NCBI GenBank assembly: GCA_002502685.1
Contig: DAQA01000008.1
Location: forward strand, 1,213 to 65,044
Length of the DNA stretch: 63,832 nucleotides
From: Euryarchaeota archaeon UBA202
Lineage (GTDB): Archaea > Thermoplasmatota > E2 > UBA202
Direction of reading: 5' to 3'
Position numbers and translations under genes: made by a program
Notes under the pieces: model-generated
Databases searched by the model: none
What the model saw: the letters and a program-made list of their open reading frames with translations, nothing else
What the model was told of the DNA's origin: nothing
Shown: in pieces, positions 34,662 through 43,637 of the stretch
Layout of the letters: every line of letters starts with the position of its first letter
Numbering within the stretch: position 1 is the first letter of the stretch

Positions 34662-35825
34662 GTGAAAATCTTGTTTACAACGGAATCCTACTATCCCAAT
34701 ATTGATGGGGGAGCTATAGCCCAAAGGAATCTTGTAAAAAAACTGCTAAAAAAGGGGCATGATGTTAGAGTTATTGCCCCAGGTAATCGTTTTGTTAATT
34801 ACTGTGAAAGAGATGATGGCTATCTTATTTGCAGGCTGCGGGGATTGACGCTTCCAGGATATATGAGCAATCGCTATAAATTTTCATTTTTTCCCTATTT
34901 TCAAGTAAAAAAAATTATTGAATCCTTTCATCCTGATATAATCAATGCGTGTTCTCCCTATCCCAATAGTCTTTCTGCTCTTCATATCGCTAGAAAAAAA
35001 AACATACCCTTTGTGGGATCAATACACATTCTCCCTCAAAACATGTTAGCTCCCTTTCTTCATAAAAAAAGTTATGAATTCTTGGAGCCGTATGCATGGA
35101 AATGGCTGATTTGGTTTTTTAATCAATGTAGCCATACAGTGGTGCCCACACGGACAGGGGCGGACATGTTTCAGGAGCATGGTTTGCAGGTACATATTGC
35201 CCCCATATCCAATGGTATAGATATTCAAAGATTCACTCCATCTAATGATGGCGCCTATTTACGGAAGCAATTTAGCATTCCCGATAAGCCAATTGTACTG
35301 TATACCGGCAGAATCAATGAGGAGAAAAACCTGGATGTTTTCATTAAAGCTATCCCGTTGGTGTTACAAAGTGTTGATGCACATTTTCTCTTTGTAGGTT
35401 CAGGGGGGAAATATCGTAACTTTCTTATTGCCTTAACAAAGCAAATCAAGGTAGAGCAACATACTAGTTTTATTTCTTTCTTACCTGATGAAGATTTTCC
35501 CAATATCTATTCACTTGCGAATCTTTTTGTGATGCCGTCTGAAGCGGAACTTCAAAGTATCGTTACATTAGAGGCATTAGCTTCAGGTTTACCTGTTGTG
35601 GCAGTCAATAAAGGGGCAGTTCCTGAGCTTGTGACCCCGGACAATGGTTTACTCTTTGACTCGGGGGACAGTCAGCAGCTGGCACACCAGGTCATACATC
35701 TACTGCAAAATGACCATTTACGGTGTATCATGGGTAAAAAAAGTTTAGAGATTGTTCAACATCACACAATGGATTTTGTAAGCTCTGAATATGAAAAGGT
35801 ATATAGATCCCTTTTATCCCCTTAA
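34662..35825 (+). CDS. GT4-family glycosyltransferase
   Basis: A 387-residue GT-B enzyme. The N-domain begins VKILFTTESYYPNIDGGAIAQRNLVK. The C-domain carries VLYTGRINEEKNLDVFIKAI and the E-x7-E motif in MPSEAELQSIVTLEALASG. It transfers a sugar from a nucleotide donor, probably at the inner membrane face to a lipid-linked acceptor. The start is GTG at 34662. An ATG 11 bases earlier is out of frame. It lies 18 bases after the radical SAM gene and should be co-transcribed with it. Confidence 0.93.
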   Translation: MKILFTTESYYPNIDGGAIAQRNLVKKLLKKGHDVRVIAPGNRFVNYCERDDGYLICRLRGLTLPGYMSNRYKFSFFPYFQVKKIIESFHPDIINACSPYPNSLSALHIARKKNIPFVGSIHILPQNMLAPFLHKKSYEFLEPYAWKWLIWFFNQCSHTVVPTRTGADMFQEHGLQVHIAPISNGIDIQRFTPSNDGAYLRKQFSIPDKPIVLYTGRINEEKNLDVFIKAIPLVLQSVDAHFLFVGSGGKYRNFLIALTKQIKVEQHTSFISFLPDEDFPNIYSLANLFVMPSEAELQSIVTLEALASGLPVVAVNKGAVPELVTPDNGLLFDSGDSQQLAHQVIHLLQNDHLRCIMGKKSLEIVQHHTMDFVSSEYEKVYRSLLSP

Positions 35826-36050
35826 CATAAACCTCCGCTACTCATCGGTATTATATGCTTATCTATCTGTTTTTTTTCTGAAAAGCTTTTTGTGTTTAGA
35901 GAGATATAAAAAAGAGAGTGTATCTAGTAAGACGGGTATACACAGCAATCTGCTGAACAGATGGCATCTCCTTATACAAAAAAAGAAGGCAATCCTTAGC
36001 TAGTCCTTTAAAAAATATTGTTATCTACCTAAATCCCTTTGTTATTTCTG

Positions 36051-37007
36051 TTAGGATAGGTAAAAGGTGTTATCCTGATACCATTCAATAAATTTTTTCA
36101 GGCCCTGTTTTATGTTATATCGTGGTTTATAGCCAAGATGTTTTCTTGCCTTATTGATATTTGCGTGTGTATGACGTGCTTCTCCTTTCTTTTCTTTTTC
36201 ATGGATTGGGGTAATTTTTCTATCCACTAATTCACCAAGTAGCGTATAGAGCTTGTTTATAGTGATTCTTTCACCTGAGGCAATATTAAAAATTTCTCCA
36301 TCAATATTGTTTTTTGTCATGGCCCTAAGTGTTCCATCAACGATATCATCAATATAGGTAAAATCTCTGCTTTGTTCTCCATCCCCAAAAATCTTTACTT
36401 TTTTATTATGTACCAATGCTTTTGTAAAAATTGGAAGTACCAAATCCGGTCGTATTCTTGGGCCATAGACAGAGAAATATCTCAAGGAGACCGTAGAGAG
36501 ACCATACACCTCATTGAACACCTTTGCATAGTGATCACCGGCAAGTTTGCTGACCCCATAGGGTGAGAGAGGTTGAGGGTGCTCTTCTTCTGTATAGGGT
36601 AACTCGTTTGTGTCCCCATAAACAGATGACGAAGAAGCAATAACCACCCGTTTAACATTATTTGCCACTGCGGCACGAAGAACATTTAGTGTCCCTGAAA
36701 TATTTACTTCATGGGTTTTCATTGGATCTTCTAATGAGGCCCGTATTCCTGGCTGGGCAGCTTCATGAATAATTACCTGGACATCATCAAGGGCGGTACA
36801 TACTGTAGTATAATCTCTAATATCCCCTCTTATGAATACATACTTATCAGATGGAGCAATACTTTCAAGATTTTTTCTTTTTAATTCCTCGGAATAAAAA
36901 GAATCTAGATTATCAAATATTATTATATCATTATTTAAATCAAGTAATTTTCTAGCCAGATGAGAACCAATGAAACCTGCTCCCCCAGTGATGAGAATTT
37001 TGGCCAT
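36051..37007 (-). CDS. NAD-dependent sugar-nucleotide epimerase/dehydratase
   Basis: An extended short-chain dehydrogenase of 318 residues from the chosen ATG. The nucleotide motif ITGGAGFIGSHLARKLL is at the start. The catalytic Ser is in ASSSSVYGD, and the catalytic pair is in YGVSKLAGDHY (Tyr-x3-Lys). The C-terminus has a typical VYGPRIRPDLVLPIF. UDP-glucose/glucuronate 4-epimerase is the closest broad match; exact sugar specificity is not readable. The frame extends upstream to 37073, but the family starts at MAKILITGG (37007), which leaves 72 bases for divergent promoters against the GT2 gene. Confidence 0.92.
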   Translation of the reverse strand: MAKILITGGAGFIGSHLARKLLDLNNDIIIFDNLDSFYSEELKRKNLESIAPSDKYVFIRGDIRDYTTVCTALDDVQVIIHEAAQPGIRASLEDPMKTHEVNISGTLNVLRAAVANNVKRVVIASSSSVYGDTNELPYTEEEHPQPLSPYGVSKLAGDHYAKVFNEVYGLSTVSLRYFSVYGPRIRPDLVLPIFTKALVHNKKVKIFGDGEQSRDFTYIDDIVDGTLRAMTKNNIDGEIFNIASGERITINKLYTLLGELVDRKITPIHEKEKKGEARHTHANINKARKHLGYKPRYNIKQGLKKFIEWYQDNTFYLS

Positions 37008-37079
37008 ACTTTGAATTCCATCTTCCATATTAAACATATACGATAAAGCTTTAGTATCGTAACTATCTTCCACTGCATC

Positions 37080-38009
37080 ATGTATTCAGTGGTGATACCG
37101 GTCTTTAACGAAGAAACCAATATCCAGCCTCTGTATCAATCATTGACATCCGTAATGAAAAAAATAGGGGACTATGAAATAATTTTTGTTGACGACGGCA
37201 GCACGGATTCTACCTTCTCTCAAATCAAGGAATTACATACCCATGATAAAAAAATAAAATGTCTTCGTTTTAGAAAAAATTTTGGTCAAACACCGGCATT
37301 ACGAGCTGGTTTTGACTTTGCGCACGGTGACTATATCATTACCATAGATGGAGATTTGCAAAATGACCCCTCTGATATCCCTCTCTTAATTGAGAAAATA
37401 CAGGAGGGATATGATGTTGTTAGTGGATGGAGATTTCATCGTCATGACTCATTTAGTAAACGAATCTTTTCCAAATTTTCCAATTGGTTGGCTCGTCGTC
37501 TCACCGGGGTAATGCTACATGATTTTGGATGCACCCTCAAAGCCTATAAAAAAGAGGCCATAAAAGATATTGAACTATATGGAGAAATGCATCGCTATAT
37601 CCCTGCAGTGGTTGCATGGCACGGATTTTCAGTCACTGAACTAAAAGTACATCATCATCCGCGCAAAAATGGGGAAACAAAGTATGGAGCAACACGCCTA
37701 GTGAAAGGATTCTTTGACTTGGTGAATTTTAAATTTTGGTCAAATTTCTCCACCAATCCTCTTCATTTTTTTGGGGGCGTTGGCCTGTTATCTTTTTTTG
37801 GTGGTTTTTTTATGGCATTATATCTTGTCATCATGAAATTTTTCTTTTCAGAGGAATTATCCAATCGTCCTCTCTTATTATTGGCCTTGTTATTAATGAT
37901 ACTCGGAGTTCAATTGACCATGTTTGGGTTCCTAGCAGAAATGATGACCCGCAACTATTTTGCATCTTCGCAGAACCATCATTTTGAAATAAAGGAAATA
38001 GTTGAATAA
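37080..38009 (+). CDS. GT2 polyprenyl-phosphate glycosyltransferase (DPM1/GtrB-like)
   Basis: A 309-residue enzyme. The GT-A domain begins YSVVIPVFNEETNIQPLYQSL with the metal-binding DDGSTD and the second acidic motif TIDGDLQNDPSDIPLL. It has RKNGETKYGATRL and two C-terminal membrane helices. This is the architecture of dolichyl/undecaprenyl-phosphate sugar synthases. It would charge the lipid carrier used by the two GT-C-type enzymes in the region. Its last ten codons overlap the end of the opposing gene by 31 bases. Confidence 0.93.
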   Translation: MYSVVIPVFNEETNIQPLYQSLTSVMKKIGDYEIIFVDDGSTDSTFSQIKELHTHDKKIKCLRFRKNFGQTPALRAGFDFAHGDYIITIDGDLQNDPSDIPLLIEKIQEGYDVVSGWRFHRHDSFSKRIFSKFSNWLARRLTGVMLHDFGCTLKAYKKEAIKDIELYGEMHRYIPAVVAWHGFSVTELKVHHHPRKNGETKYGATRLVKGFFDLVNFKFWSNFSTNPLHFFGGVGLLSFFGGFFMALYLVIMKFFFSEELSNRPLLLLALLLMILGVQLTMFGFLAEMMTRNYFASSQNHHFEIKEIVE

Positions 38010-39157
38010 TCAGGTATATCCGATGGTGTTTTAACTGTCTTATGAATCAGGGAAATAAGAAGAACAATCAATACCAGGGAAAGTATCACGGGAATAAAAG
38101 GAAAGATATCTAAACCAAGGGAGCCCGCATAGGGCTGTAGGGAAATCACCACTGCAATCATGGCCCACATCCTCCATCGTATCCCCTTGTCCATAAAATG
38201 GAAAGGTGTCAGAAGAGCGAGAGGATATAAAAAATAATTAGAATGTATTTTTCTATAGAGGACAAAAAAGGCCAGCAGGACAATGAGACAGGATTTCCAT
38301 ACACTTTTTTTAGCTTTGTATAACCACGCATACACCACACCCATTCCCCCTACCAAAATGGCCAATGAAATTCTTCCTCCATTTCCCAAAAATTCATAGA
38401 CACCAAATCTCCAAAAACTAATTCCTTTCACTCCGTCTTTACCCACAATATAAAAACGCAAAAATTCGAGAAATTCATCAGGACACAAAACAATATAGGG
38501 AAGTATGATCAATAAAGAAAGAGCGCTCACAATTCCCAGATGCAGCAGTCTTTCCTTCTGTGTGTTATCCTTGATTAAAAGAATCGGTAATAAGAGAAGA
38601 GGAAAAGCCTTTATCCAGACCCCCAAGCCTATAATTACTGCGGCATACGTTCTTTTTTCCCATCTCATTAAGACCACAGGGAGAAGAAAAAAGAAGGCAA
38701 CAATGGGTTCATCTTGTATAACAAAAACGGCGGTGTCTGTCGTTAATGGTATGAATAAATAAAGAAGGCTGGATATAAAAGCGAGGTTTTCATCAGTGTC
38801 CTTTAATGCAAAAAATAAAAGAAGGATGGTACAGAGATTAAAGAAGCTGAGGAAAATCTGGAAGGATAACGCACTGGATGAAAATGCGGTGGGGATAATA
38901 AATAAATATGAAATAAGAGGGGGTGTTTCTGTATGAATATCACGATATAACAAGTCCCCTCTGAGAATAGTTTCGGCTCTTGACGCATAGCGGTACAGAT
39001 CGCATTTGATTTTGCTTTGCTCACCAAAAATTGTCGTTTGTGATACTCCATATGTATCGATAATGATGAGGGCGGTATGAATTATAATGGTGAGACAAAT
39101 TAGGATCAGAATTTTCTTTTTGGTGGACCAGCCATTAATTCTTTCCATCACTTTCAT
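37979..39157 (-). CDS. polytopic glycosyltransferase (GT39/GT87-like)
   Basis: A 392-residue membrane protein with about ten helices. An early acidic loop has KCDLYRYASRAETILRGDLL and IHTETPPLISYLFIIP, matching GT-C enzymes that use polyprenyl-phosphate sugar donors. Sequence differs clearly from the paralogue at 29465. The ATG at 39157 lies two bases after the stop of the flippase-like gene, so the two genes form a unit. The 3' end overlaps the GT2 gene tail-to-tail. Confidence 0.8.
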   Translation of the reverse strand: MKVMERINGWSTKKKILILICLTIIIHTALIIIDTYGVSQTTIFGEQSKIKCDLYRYASRAETILRGDLLYRDIHTETPPLISYLFIIPTAFSSSALSFQIFLSFFNLCTILLLFFALKDTDENLAFISSLLYLFIPLTTDTAVFVIQDEPIVAFFFLLPVVLMRWEKRTYAAVIIGLGVWIKAFPLLLLPILLIKDNTQKERLLHLGIVSALSLLIILPYIVLCPDEFLEFLRFYIVGKDGVKGISFWRFGVYEFLGNGGRISLAILVGGMGVVYAWLYKAKKSVWKSCLIVLLAFFVLYRKIHSNYFLYPLALLTPFHFMDKGIRWRMWAMIAVVISLQPYAGSLGLDIFPFIPVILSLVLIVLLISLIHKTVKTPSDIPDYSTISFISK

Positions 39158-39159
39158 AC

Positions 39160-40116
39160 TCAGTGTTTCTTCCCGACTTGATCTTCTCTTACGTTGGACA
39201 TTGCATAGACAATGCCTCCTATGATGTTCCCTATTACTTTAACCATTTGCATTGAGAAACCCAGGGCAAATGCGCTAGGGGAGGGGATGCCCACTTGGGA
39301 AAAAAGGGTGACATATGATCCTGATCGAACCCCAAAACCTTGAATTGTGATTGGGAGAAGAATTAATATTTCTGTTACCGGGACAAATATGAAAAAATAG
39401 AATATCTCAATATCTAATCCCAGTGCCAGTGCCAACACATAATTAATAAAGATTAATAGGATGTGATACAGAAATGATATCATAAGGGAAATAGATAGAA
39501 TATATTTATTGCTGCTATATTCCCGTAAAGATATGTTAGCATCACGAATAATATCTGTTATATTGGGAAACCGGGAAAAAAATGGTCGGGATATAATTTT
39601 TTCAATCGCATTGAACTTAAAAATGAGCACCATCAACAAAAGTGGTCCTGGTATGACAACAAGAGTTGCTATAACAAATGCGTCACGGGGAATAAGAGTA
39701 TAACCCACAAGTATTGCGCAAGCGCCAATGGACACTATGGCAATTAATCCAGTTAATCTTTCCATTATTATCGAGGAAAGTGCCTCGATTCGTTTATCTA
39801 GTTCCTTGGATAGATAATAGGATTTTACGGCGTCACCCCCTATCGTGGTGGGTAAAAAAGCATTGAAAAAAACCCCGATGTAGTAGTGTTTTAAGATACG
39901 TGCATAGGGTACATGGATGAGTTTGGATTCCAGCAAAATCTGCCATTTTTTGGCACTTATGACGACCCCAAGGGCATCGAGGGCGATAGCTATGAGCACC
40001 AGGTGAAATTTCATATGGGAGAATTGATCCCATACCTTTTCCATGCCCACATTATAAACTATAAAGAGGATTAATAGAAGGCTAATGATGATTTTTAGGA
40101 TAGTTTTTATTTTCAC
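39160..40116 (-). CDS. flippase-like (LPG-synthase transmembrane domain, UPF0104) protein
   Basis: A 318-residue protein with about eight helices. Family motifs are DALGVVISAKKWQILLESKL, FNAFLPTTIGGDAVKSYYLS near residue 93 and ITIQGFGVRSGSYVTLFSQVG near residue 265. It is the third paralogue of the window and is transcribed with the adjacent GT39-like gene (two-base gap). The neighbouring membrane transferase and lipid-carrier synthase support a role in handling lipid-linked saccharides. Confidence 0.88.
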   Translation of the reverse strand: MKIKTILKIIISLLLILFIVYNVGMEKVWDQFSHMKFHLVLIAIALDALGVVISAKKWQILLESKLIHVPYARILKHYYIGVFFNAFLPTTIGGDAVKSYYLSKELDKRIEALSSIIMERLTGLIAIVSIGACAILVGYTLIPRDAFVIATLVVIPGPLLLMVLIFKFNAIEKIISRPFFSRFPNITDIIRDANISLREYSSNKYILSISLMISFLYHILLIFINYVLALALGLDIEIFYFFIFVPVTEILILLPITIQGFGVRSGSYVTLFSQVGIPSPSAFALGFSMQMVKVIGNIIGGIVYAMSNVREDQVGKKH

Positions 40117-40303
40117 GGTCGCTGTGGTACCTTTTAATTAAATATTTTTCTTTTGTTTGATTTTTTTTTTCTTGAAAGGGAACATGTTTCCCTGATTTTT
40201 TTTTTACCTTTATTACTATGACTGTGCTTTTTATTTTCTTCTCCTATTTTTTCCTCCTTCCTCTCCTCTTTTTTTTGTTTGTGGGTAAAGTAAATATAGC
40301 CTT

Positions 40304-41392
40304 TTATCGAAAAGGGCTTGTTTTTTGGTTTGTTATCACGTCCATGATGTTTTCAATGGTTTTTTCTACACTATATTTATGATTTACTCCTTTTGTTTTT
40401 TTTGCTGTTTCTGTGTTTTTTTTCAATTGAAGTTTTTTTTGATTGATTGAATAAAATATTTCCTGTCTTTCTAGATAACTAGCTAGATATTCTTGTTCTA
40501 TTTGTCCTGGTGTAGGGATCATTAAAGCCTTTGTGCCCAATATGGCTAAATCCATGATAGTGGAATATCCTGAGCGTGAAATAACCATTTTTGCCTTATT
40601 CATTAGTATCTCCCGATTTTCCTTGGTTAAAAAGGAATATATCTGAAGGTTGTCCTGCATCATTTCTTTTTGTTCCTCAGTTTTTCCCAGTGTGATCACA
40701 ATATTTCCCGTAAGATCAGTTATCTGGGAGAGTATTGTTTTTTCCAATAATGTCCTTTGGGGTTCTGGCCCAGAAAGGGATATGAAATAATCAATATCCT
40801 TTACACTATCTTTCTTTTTAAAGTCAGATAATAGACCCACATAGAAAAGTTTTTCTTCATCAATAAGTTTTAGATTGTGGGATAAATCCCCTGAAAAACT
40901 ATTGTATCTATTATCTGGGATTAGTACCCCGCAGAATCGTTTAAAGAAAAATTTGTTAAATAACTCGCTCCCCCATTCAAAAAACGTGATTCTAAGAGGG
41001 TTCATAATCCTGATTTGATGAGAGATAAAAAAAGAGGGTATTTTTGTATTATAGATATCATATCGTCCATCTGAGAAAATAAGGTCATATTGGCCATTTT
41101 TCACCATCTTTGTTACCTTCGCTAGACCTGCCTGAATTCTTTTGAGAAATAACGGCCAATAAATCAAACTTTTAGCAATCAGCTGTGAAGCACTATTCGA
41201 AATCAGTAGGGGGTAATCGGGTATATCTAGATATTGTGCGGTTTCTCCTAACTCCCGTTGGAGTAACTGTAATGAACGGCCGTTGGAGATTATGGTTACA
41301 TCATTCTCTTCCTGGATTAATTTTCGAATTACTGGCAGGGAACGTGTTGCATGACCTAATCCCCATGAACAGATACCATAGATTATCTTCAT
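40304..41392 (-). CDS. MurG-like GT-B glycosyltransferase
   Basis: A 362-residue GT-B protein. The N-terminal stretch YGICSWGLGHATRSLPVIRK contains the GLGHATR motif that binds the acceptor phosphate region in MGT/MurG-like enzymes. A C-terminal donor-binding stretch is AKMVISRSGYSTIMDLAILG with LMIPTPGQIEQEYLA. No membrane helices. It probably adds a sugar to a lipid acceptor. It is divergent from pcc1 and marks the right end of the surface-glycan region. Confidence 0.88.
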   Translation of the reverse strand: MKIIYGICSWGLGHATRSLPVIRKLIQEENDVTIISNGRSLQLLQRELGETAQYLDIPDYPLLISNSASQLIAKSLIYWPLFLKRIQAGLAKVTKMVKNGQYDLIFSDGRYDIYNTKIPSFFISHQIRIMNPLRITFFEWGSELFNKFFFKRFCGVLIPDNRYNSFSGDLSHNLKLIDEEKLFYVGLLSDFKKKDSVKDIDYFISLSGPEPQRTLLEKTILSQITDLTGNIVITLGKTEEQKEMMQDNLQIYSFLTKENREILMNKAKMVISRSGYSTIMDLAILGTKALMIPTPGQIEQEYLASYLERQEIFYSINQKKLQLKKNTETAKKTKGVNHKYSVEKTIENIMDVITNQKTSPFR

Positions 41393-41563
41393 AAAGGATT
41401 AGATATCTTTCTCTCAAATTTATAATTTTTTAATAAATACTTCTTTGTACCATCATCACTTATTTATTGTAAATTATTTTTTCATACGGATATTACGATG
41501 TATGTTGATATTTTAGATTATAAAAAAACTTAAACTGTTCTATGACATATAACAATCCTTAGG

Positions 41564-41788
41564 ATGAAAATACAGTGTAGATTCATATTTGAATATCCAA
41601 CCATTCAAAATGCCCGGGTTATTTATCAATCTCTTCAAATAGATAACCAAAATTTTCTAAAATCCTGGATTAGGGGAAAACAAATAGAAGTGGAGATTAC
41701 AGGATTATCCATCCCCTCGATCCTGCATACTCTAAATGATTTCTTGTCTTGCTTAACGGTTGCTGAACAAGTGGCGATAATGCCTTAA
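41564..41788 (+). CDS. pcc1: KEOPS complex subunit Pcc1
   Basis: A 74-residue protein with the Pcc1 pattern: an N-terminal strand (CRFIFEYPTIQNARVIYQSL), a central IRGKQIEVEITGLSIPSIL and a C-terminal helix ending LNDFLSCLTVAEQV. Pcc1 dimerises the KEOPS complex, which with Kae1 and Bud32 makes t6A37 on ANN-decoding tRNAs. The gene is 23 bases upstream of serS on the same strand. Both act on tRNA, so co-transcription is sensible. Confidence 0.87.
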   Translation: MKIQCRFIFEYPTIQNARVIYQSLQIDNQNFLKSWIRGKQIEVEITGLSIPSILHTLNDFLSCLTVAEQVAIMP

Positions 41789-41811
41789 ATGAAATACGGA
41801 TATGTGGTCCT

Positions 41812-43293
41812 ATGGAATTTGATTTGAAGTGTACTCTCCTATTCAATAAATCCCTTAATGACGCCCGGGAGCCACTCACTGATTTTGTCCAAGAGGCAAA
41901 TAAGTCTAATCCTGAAAAATTTCATATACAGTCCTGGCTTATTGAAGATAACAAACTTTCTCTTCATCTTCTATCACGGGATGTTATTAGAGCCCATGTC
42001 TATCTTTTACAATTAAAAAAAAAATTGGATACATTATTGGGTAAAAAGAATCACCTAGGGCTACGGGGAATAAAACTTGATGACTATCATATCCTTTTTG
42101 ACCTAGATACCATCCCCCTTGAAGAGATAAAGATACCCTTCGCCCAGATTGACATTAAAAAAAAAACAGTTAGTCTACGGATTCAAGATAAAGATGAAGA
42201 ATTTCTTACCCAAAACTACATTGACCGCATGATCAATCTGGTACGAGAAAAAGCACACTTTCAAAGATATAAGGGAAAAAAAGAGGATTGGAAACTTCTC
42301 TGGGAGAGTTCGCAAAAAAAACCCCTATGGTTTAAGGATCCCACAGAGGCGTTATCCCATCTCGGATGGATCGAACAGGGTCCAACAAAAGGAAAATGGT
42401 TTTTTCGTCCACCTGCAGCTGCCATCATGTGTGCCATGGCACAAATCGCCATTGAAAAAGTTCTTCAGCCTCTCAATTTTCAAGAAGTTATTCCCTCCAT
42501 GCATGTTCCTCTCACCACCTGGCTTAAAACTGGTCATCTTGAAGGAATGCCAGGGGAGATTTACTATATATCTGAGCCTGTCACCCGGGACGTAAAAAAA
42601 TGGGAGACATTTATAGATTTACTGAAAATAAAAAAAGAGATTCCTATAAAAGAATTTTCACAAATGATAAGCACACCCAAAGCAGGGATATGCTATGCCC
42701 AGTGCCCCAATATCTATTGGTCCTTTTCAGGAAAAACTATAGCGGAATCTTCTTTACCCTTATTACTCTATGATCGTTCTGTGCCCTCGGCCAGATATGA
42801 ATCCGGTGGTCGACACGGCATCGAGCGCGTTGATGAGTTTCATCGAATTGAGATTGTCTATATTGGAACCAAGAATCAACTTTTAGATATCAAAGAAAAA
42901 CTTATTGAAAAATATCGAATGGTATTCAATGACATAATGGATCTTGAATGGAGAATGGCCCAAGTAACCCCTTTTTATCTTCAACAGGCTGGTCAAATCA
43001 TTGAAGAAGAACCTAATGCTGGCACCATAGATTTTGAAGCATGGCTTCCCTATCGTGGAGATAGAGACACACCCTGGCTGGAGCTTCAAAATGTGTCAAT
43101 AGTGGGAGAAAAATATATCCGGGCCTTTAATATCAAAACACAAAAAAGCATCCTTTGGTCAGGCTGTTCAGGTATAGGATTGGAGCGATGGACGACAGCT
43201 TTTTTGGCCCAAAAAGGTATAGATCCTAAAAAATGGCCTCCATCTTTTCAAAAATTTTTATCTGACCTTCCTTCCTCCCCAGAGTTTTTATAA
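41812..43293 (+). CDS. serS: type-2 (methanogen-type) seryl-tRNA synthetase
   Basis: A 493-residue class II synthetase that matches the rare archaeal SerRS rather than the standard form. It has the long unusual N-terminal tRNA-binding domain (about residues 1-165) instead of a coiled coil. Motif 2 lies in the VDEFHRIEIVY stretch and motif 3 in SGIGLERWTTAFL. Compared with the Methanosarcina enzyme, the zinc ligands would be Cys298 (in AQCPN), Glu347 and Cys452 (in SGCSG). The spacing (49 and 105) almost equals the 49 and 106 I recall for that enzyme. It charges tRNA-Ser. Complete, with no missing catalytic residue. Confidence 0.93.
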   Translation: MEFDLKCTLLFNKSLNDAREPLTDFVQEANKSNPEKFHIQSWLIEDNKLSLHLLSRDVIRAHVYLLQLKKKLDTLLGKKNHLGLRGIKLDDYHILFDLDTIPLEEIKIPFAQIDIKKKTVSLRIQDKDEEFLTQNYIDRMINLVREKAHFQRYKGKKEDWKLLWESSQKKPLWFKDPTEALSHLGWIEQGPTKGKWFFRPPAAAIMCAMAQIAIEKVLQPLNFQEVIPSMHVPLTTWLKTGHLEGMPGEIYYISEPVTRDVKKWETFIDLLKIKKEIPIKEFSQMISTPKAGICYAQCPNIYWSFSGKTIAESSLPLLLYDRSVPSARYESGGRHGIERVDEFHRIEIVYIGTKNQLLDIKEKLIEKYRMVFNDIMDLEWRMAQVTPFYLQQAGQIIEEEPNAGTIDFEAWLPYRGDRDTPWLELQNVSIVGEKYIRAFNIKTQKSILWSGCSGIGLERWTTAFLAQKGIDPKKWPPSFQKFLSDLPSSPEFL

Positions 43294-43637
43294 CCTGATT
43301 TATAAAAGCCATTATCATCACATGGCGATATAGAGAGTATTCAAGTAAGATCATTAATCACAATATTTTGATCTTTTGGTGAAGAAAAAAATACAGATAC
43401 AGGTGTTGTCTCATTTTGTAAACATGTTTCTTGTGGATAGAGGCATTAGGATATCTTTTACCCCGGTCTTTGGTGGGAGATATCCCTTTAGACAGGATGA
43501 TATTTTACTAAAATTATTTTATTTTTCATTCTTTTATAAACCAACCTATCCTTCATATAAGATATAGTTCATATCTTATTTTTACATTCACTCTCTTGGG
43601 TGGCAGAAACAGGGTAACAAGTGAGGAGTGTTTCGAT
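43294..43637. other. 344-base intergenic region with a terminator-like hairpin
   Basis: No convincing gene; short open frames here look like chance. The region separates serS from a convergent lipoprotein gene. It holds the hairpin described at 43557-43584. The T-rich segment 43513-43545 may also stop transcription of serS. Confidence 0.4.
43557..43584. terminator. hairpin with T run between convergent genes
   Basis: ATAAGATAT (43557-43565), a five-base loop AGTTC and the exact complement ATATCTTAT (43571-43579), followed by TTTTT. The stem is AT-only and the loop is short. Position between convergent genes fits a terminator for serS, but it is 264 bases after the stop codon, so a chance hairpin cannot be excluded. 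Confidence 0.4.

Noticed and set aside
43376..43567. 63-codon ORF after serS
   Set aside because: TTG/GTG-type start, no similarity, runs into a terminator-like hairpin.
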